From positions 620,001-684,000 of the forward strand of contig NZ_VSKK01000001.1 of NCBI RefSeq assembly GCF_008086205.1: DNA of 64,000 nt. The letters are read 5' to 3'. Both the position numbers and the translations under genes were made by a program. The DNA is from Bizionia myxarmorum (lineage in GTDB: Bacteria; Bacteroidota; Bacteroidia; Flavobacteriales; Flavobacteriaceae). Under the pieces are notes generated by a model. It was not told the DNA's origin, did no database searches, and saw nothing but the letters and a program-made list of their open reading frames with translations. Below are positions 63,506 to 64,000 of the stretch, one piece after another; within the stretch, counting starts at the first letter, position 1, and each line of letters opens with the position of its first letter.

Positions 63506-63522
63506 CAGCAAACAACAACAAC

Positions 63523-64000
63523 ATGAATATTTTAATATTAGGGTCTGGCGGAAGAGAACATACTTTTGCTTGGAAATTGAAACAAAGTCCTTTGTGTAGG
63601 TCACTTTTTGTAGCACCAGGAAACTCGGGAACGGATGCTATTGCTGAAAATGTGGCAATTAGCGTTACCGATTTTGAAGCTATAAAAACGCTGGTTTTAG
63701 ATAAGAAAATTGACATGGTAGTTGTTGGTCCTGAAGATCCGCTAGTTCAAGGTATTCATGATTTCTTTTTAAATGATGAGGCTTTAAAGCATATTTCTGT
63801 TATCGGTCCAGAAAAAGCAGCAGCAGAATTAGAAGGTAGTAAGGAGTTTGCAAAGGAATTTATGATTCGTCATAATATTCCAACGGCCGCTTATGAAAGT
63901 TTCAGTGCAGAAACGGTTGAAGCAGGATATGCATTTTTAGAAACTTTGAATCCTCCCTATGTTTTAAAAGCGGATGGTTTAGCAGCTGGTAAAGGTGTTT
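63523..64000 (+). CDS. purD: Phosphoribosylamine--glycine ligase, cut by window edge
   Basis: PurD forms glycinamide ribonucleotide in purine synthesis. The visible 159 codons start MNILILGSGGREHTFAWKL and include VAPGNSGTDAIAEN, VVVGPEDPLVQGI and the ATP-grasp start VLKADGLAAGKGV. The gene is open to the right end and lacks its C-terminal part only because the window stops. The ATG at 63523 lies 17 bp after a good promoter box. Confidence 0.95.
   Translation, partial: MNILILGSGGREHTFAWKLKQSPLCRSLFVAPGNSGTDAIAENVAISVTDFEAIKTLVLDKKIDMVVVGPEDPLVQGIHDFFLNDEALKHISVIGPEKAAAELEGSKEFAKEFMIRHNIPTAAYESFSAETVEAGYAFLETLNPPYVLKADGLAAGKGV

Noticed and set aside
63453-63716. 87-codon minus-strand frame at purD
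   Set aside because: It is antisense to the start of purD, which has clear family motifs and its own promoter.
1-64000. CRISPR arrays, insertion sequences, prophage or defence genes
   Set aside because: No regularly spaced direct repeats, transposase, integrase or nuclease genes were seen on either strand.

Overview
The window looks like chromosomal DNA of a marine-type member of the Flavobacteriaceae (Bacteroidota). It is AT-rich and gene-dense, and Shine-Dalgarno sites are absent. Several upstream regions carry the Bacteroidota -7 box TAnnTTTG. Family-typical proteins are present: a DUF4175 coiled-coil protein, a DUF4837 lipoprotein, a GH3-family protein, DUF6909, an AlkB-like monooxygenase and a GlnRS with an added tail. 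No mobile element, CRISPR array, rRNA or phage gene was seen. The genus cannot be fixed from the sequence alone.

Layout. (1) 1-29,835 is mostly core and housekeeping DNA: tRNA-Cys, a zinc-ribbon protein and folB, glnS, a TPM-domain protein, an SPFH protein, gltX, an alkane-monooxygenase-like enzyme, DUF4175-ybeY, mnmG, an OmpH/Skp-like lipoprotein, holB, pgk, a MltD-like transglycosylase, DUF4837, tatA, an M23 peptidase, a GH3 protein and a nucleoside-phosphorylase-like DUF6909 protein. Two near-identical parS-like palindromes flank mnmG, which suggests an origin-proximal position. (2) 29,842-62,077 is one long, almost wholly rightward surface-polysaccharide locus. It holds a Wzz-like protein, dTDP-L-rhamnose synthesis (rfbBACD), and sulfate activation (cysQ, a DUF2061 tandem protein, cysC, cysD, cysN). 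A pseudaminic acid block follows (pseB, pseC, pseF, pseG, a formyltransferase-like gene where pseH would be expected, a beta-helix acyltransferase, pseI, a PIG-L deacetylase). Next are a Wzx-like flippase, glycosyltransferases, three polymerase/ligase-type membrane proteins and a 2OG-Fe(II) oxygenase, then UDP-glucuronate and UDP-xylose synthesis, a priming glycosyl-1-phosphate transferase and a leftward GT4 glycosyltransferase. (3) 62,121-64,000 holds a leftward PaaK/CapK-like adenylate-forming enzyme and the start of purD, cut by the window edge.

How it fits together (inference). The priming transferase starts a lipid-linked repeat unit. Rhamnose, a pseudaminic-type nonulosonate (perhaps N-formylated), glucuronate and xylose supply sugars. 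Wzx flips the unit, and the Wzy/ligase-like and Wzz-like proteins polymerise and transfer it. The product would be an acidic, possibly sulfated and acylated surface glycan. No sulfotransferase, Wza or Wzc is visible in the window. The most interesting features are the pseH-less pseudaminic block, the PAPS genes with their tandem DUF2061 partner, the oxygenase inside the glycan locus, the parS pair around mnmG and the DUF6909 protein. I found no clearly novel multi-gene system such as a defence island.
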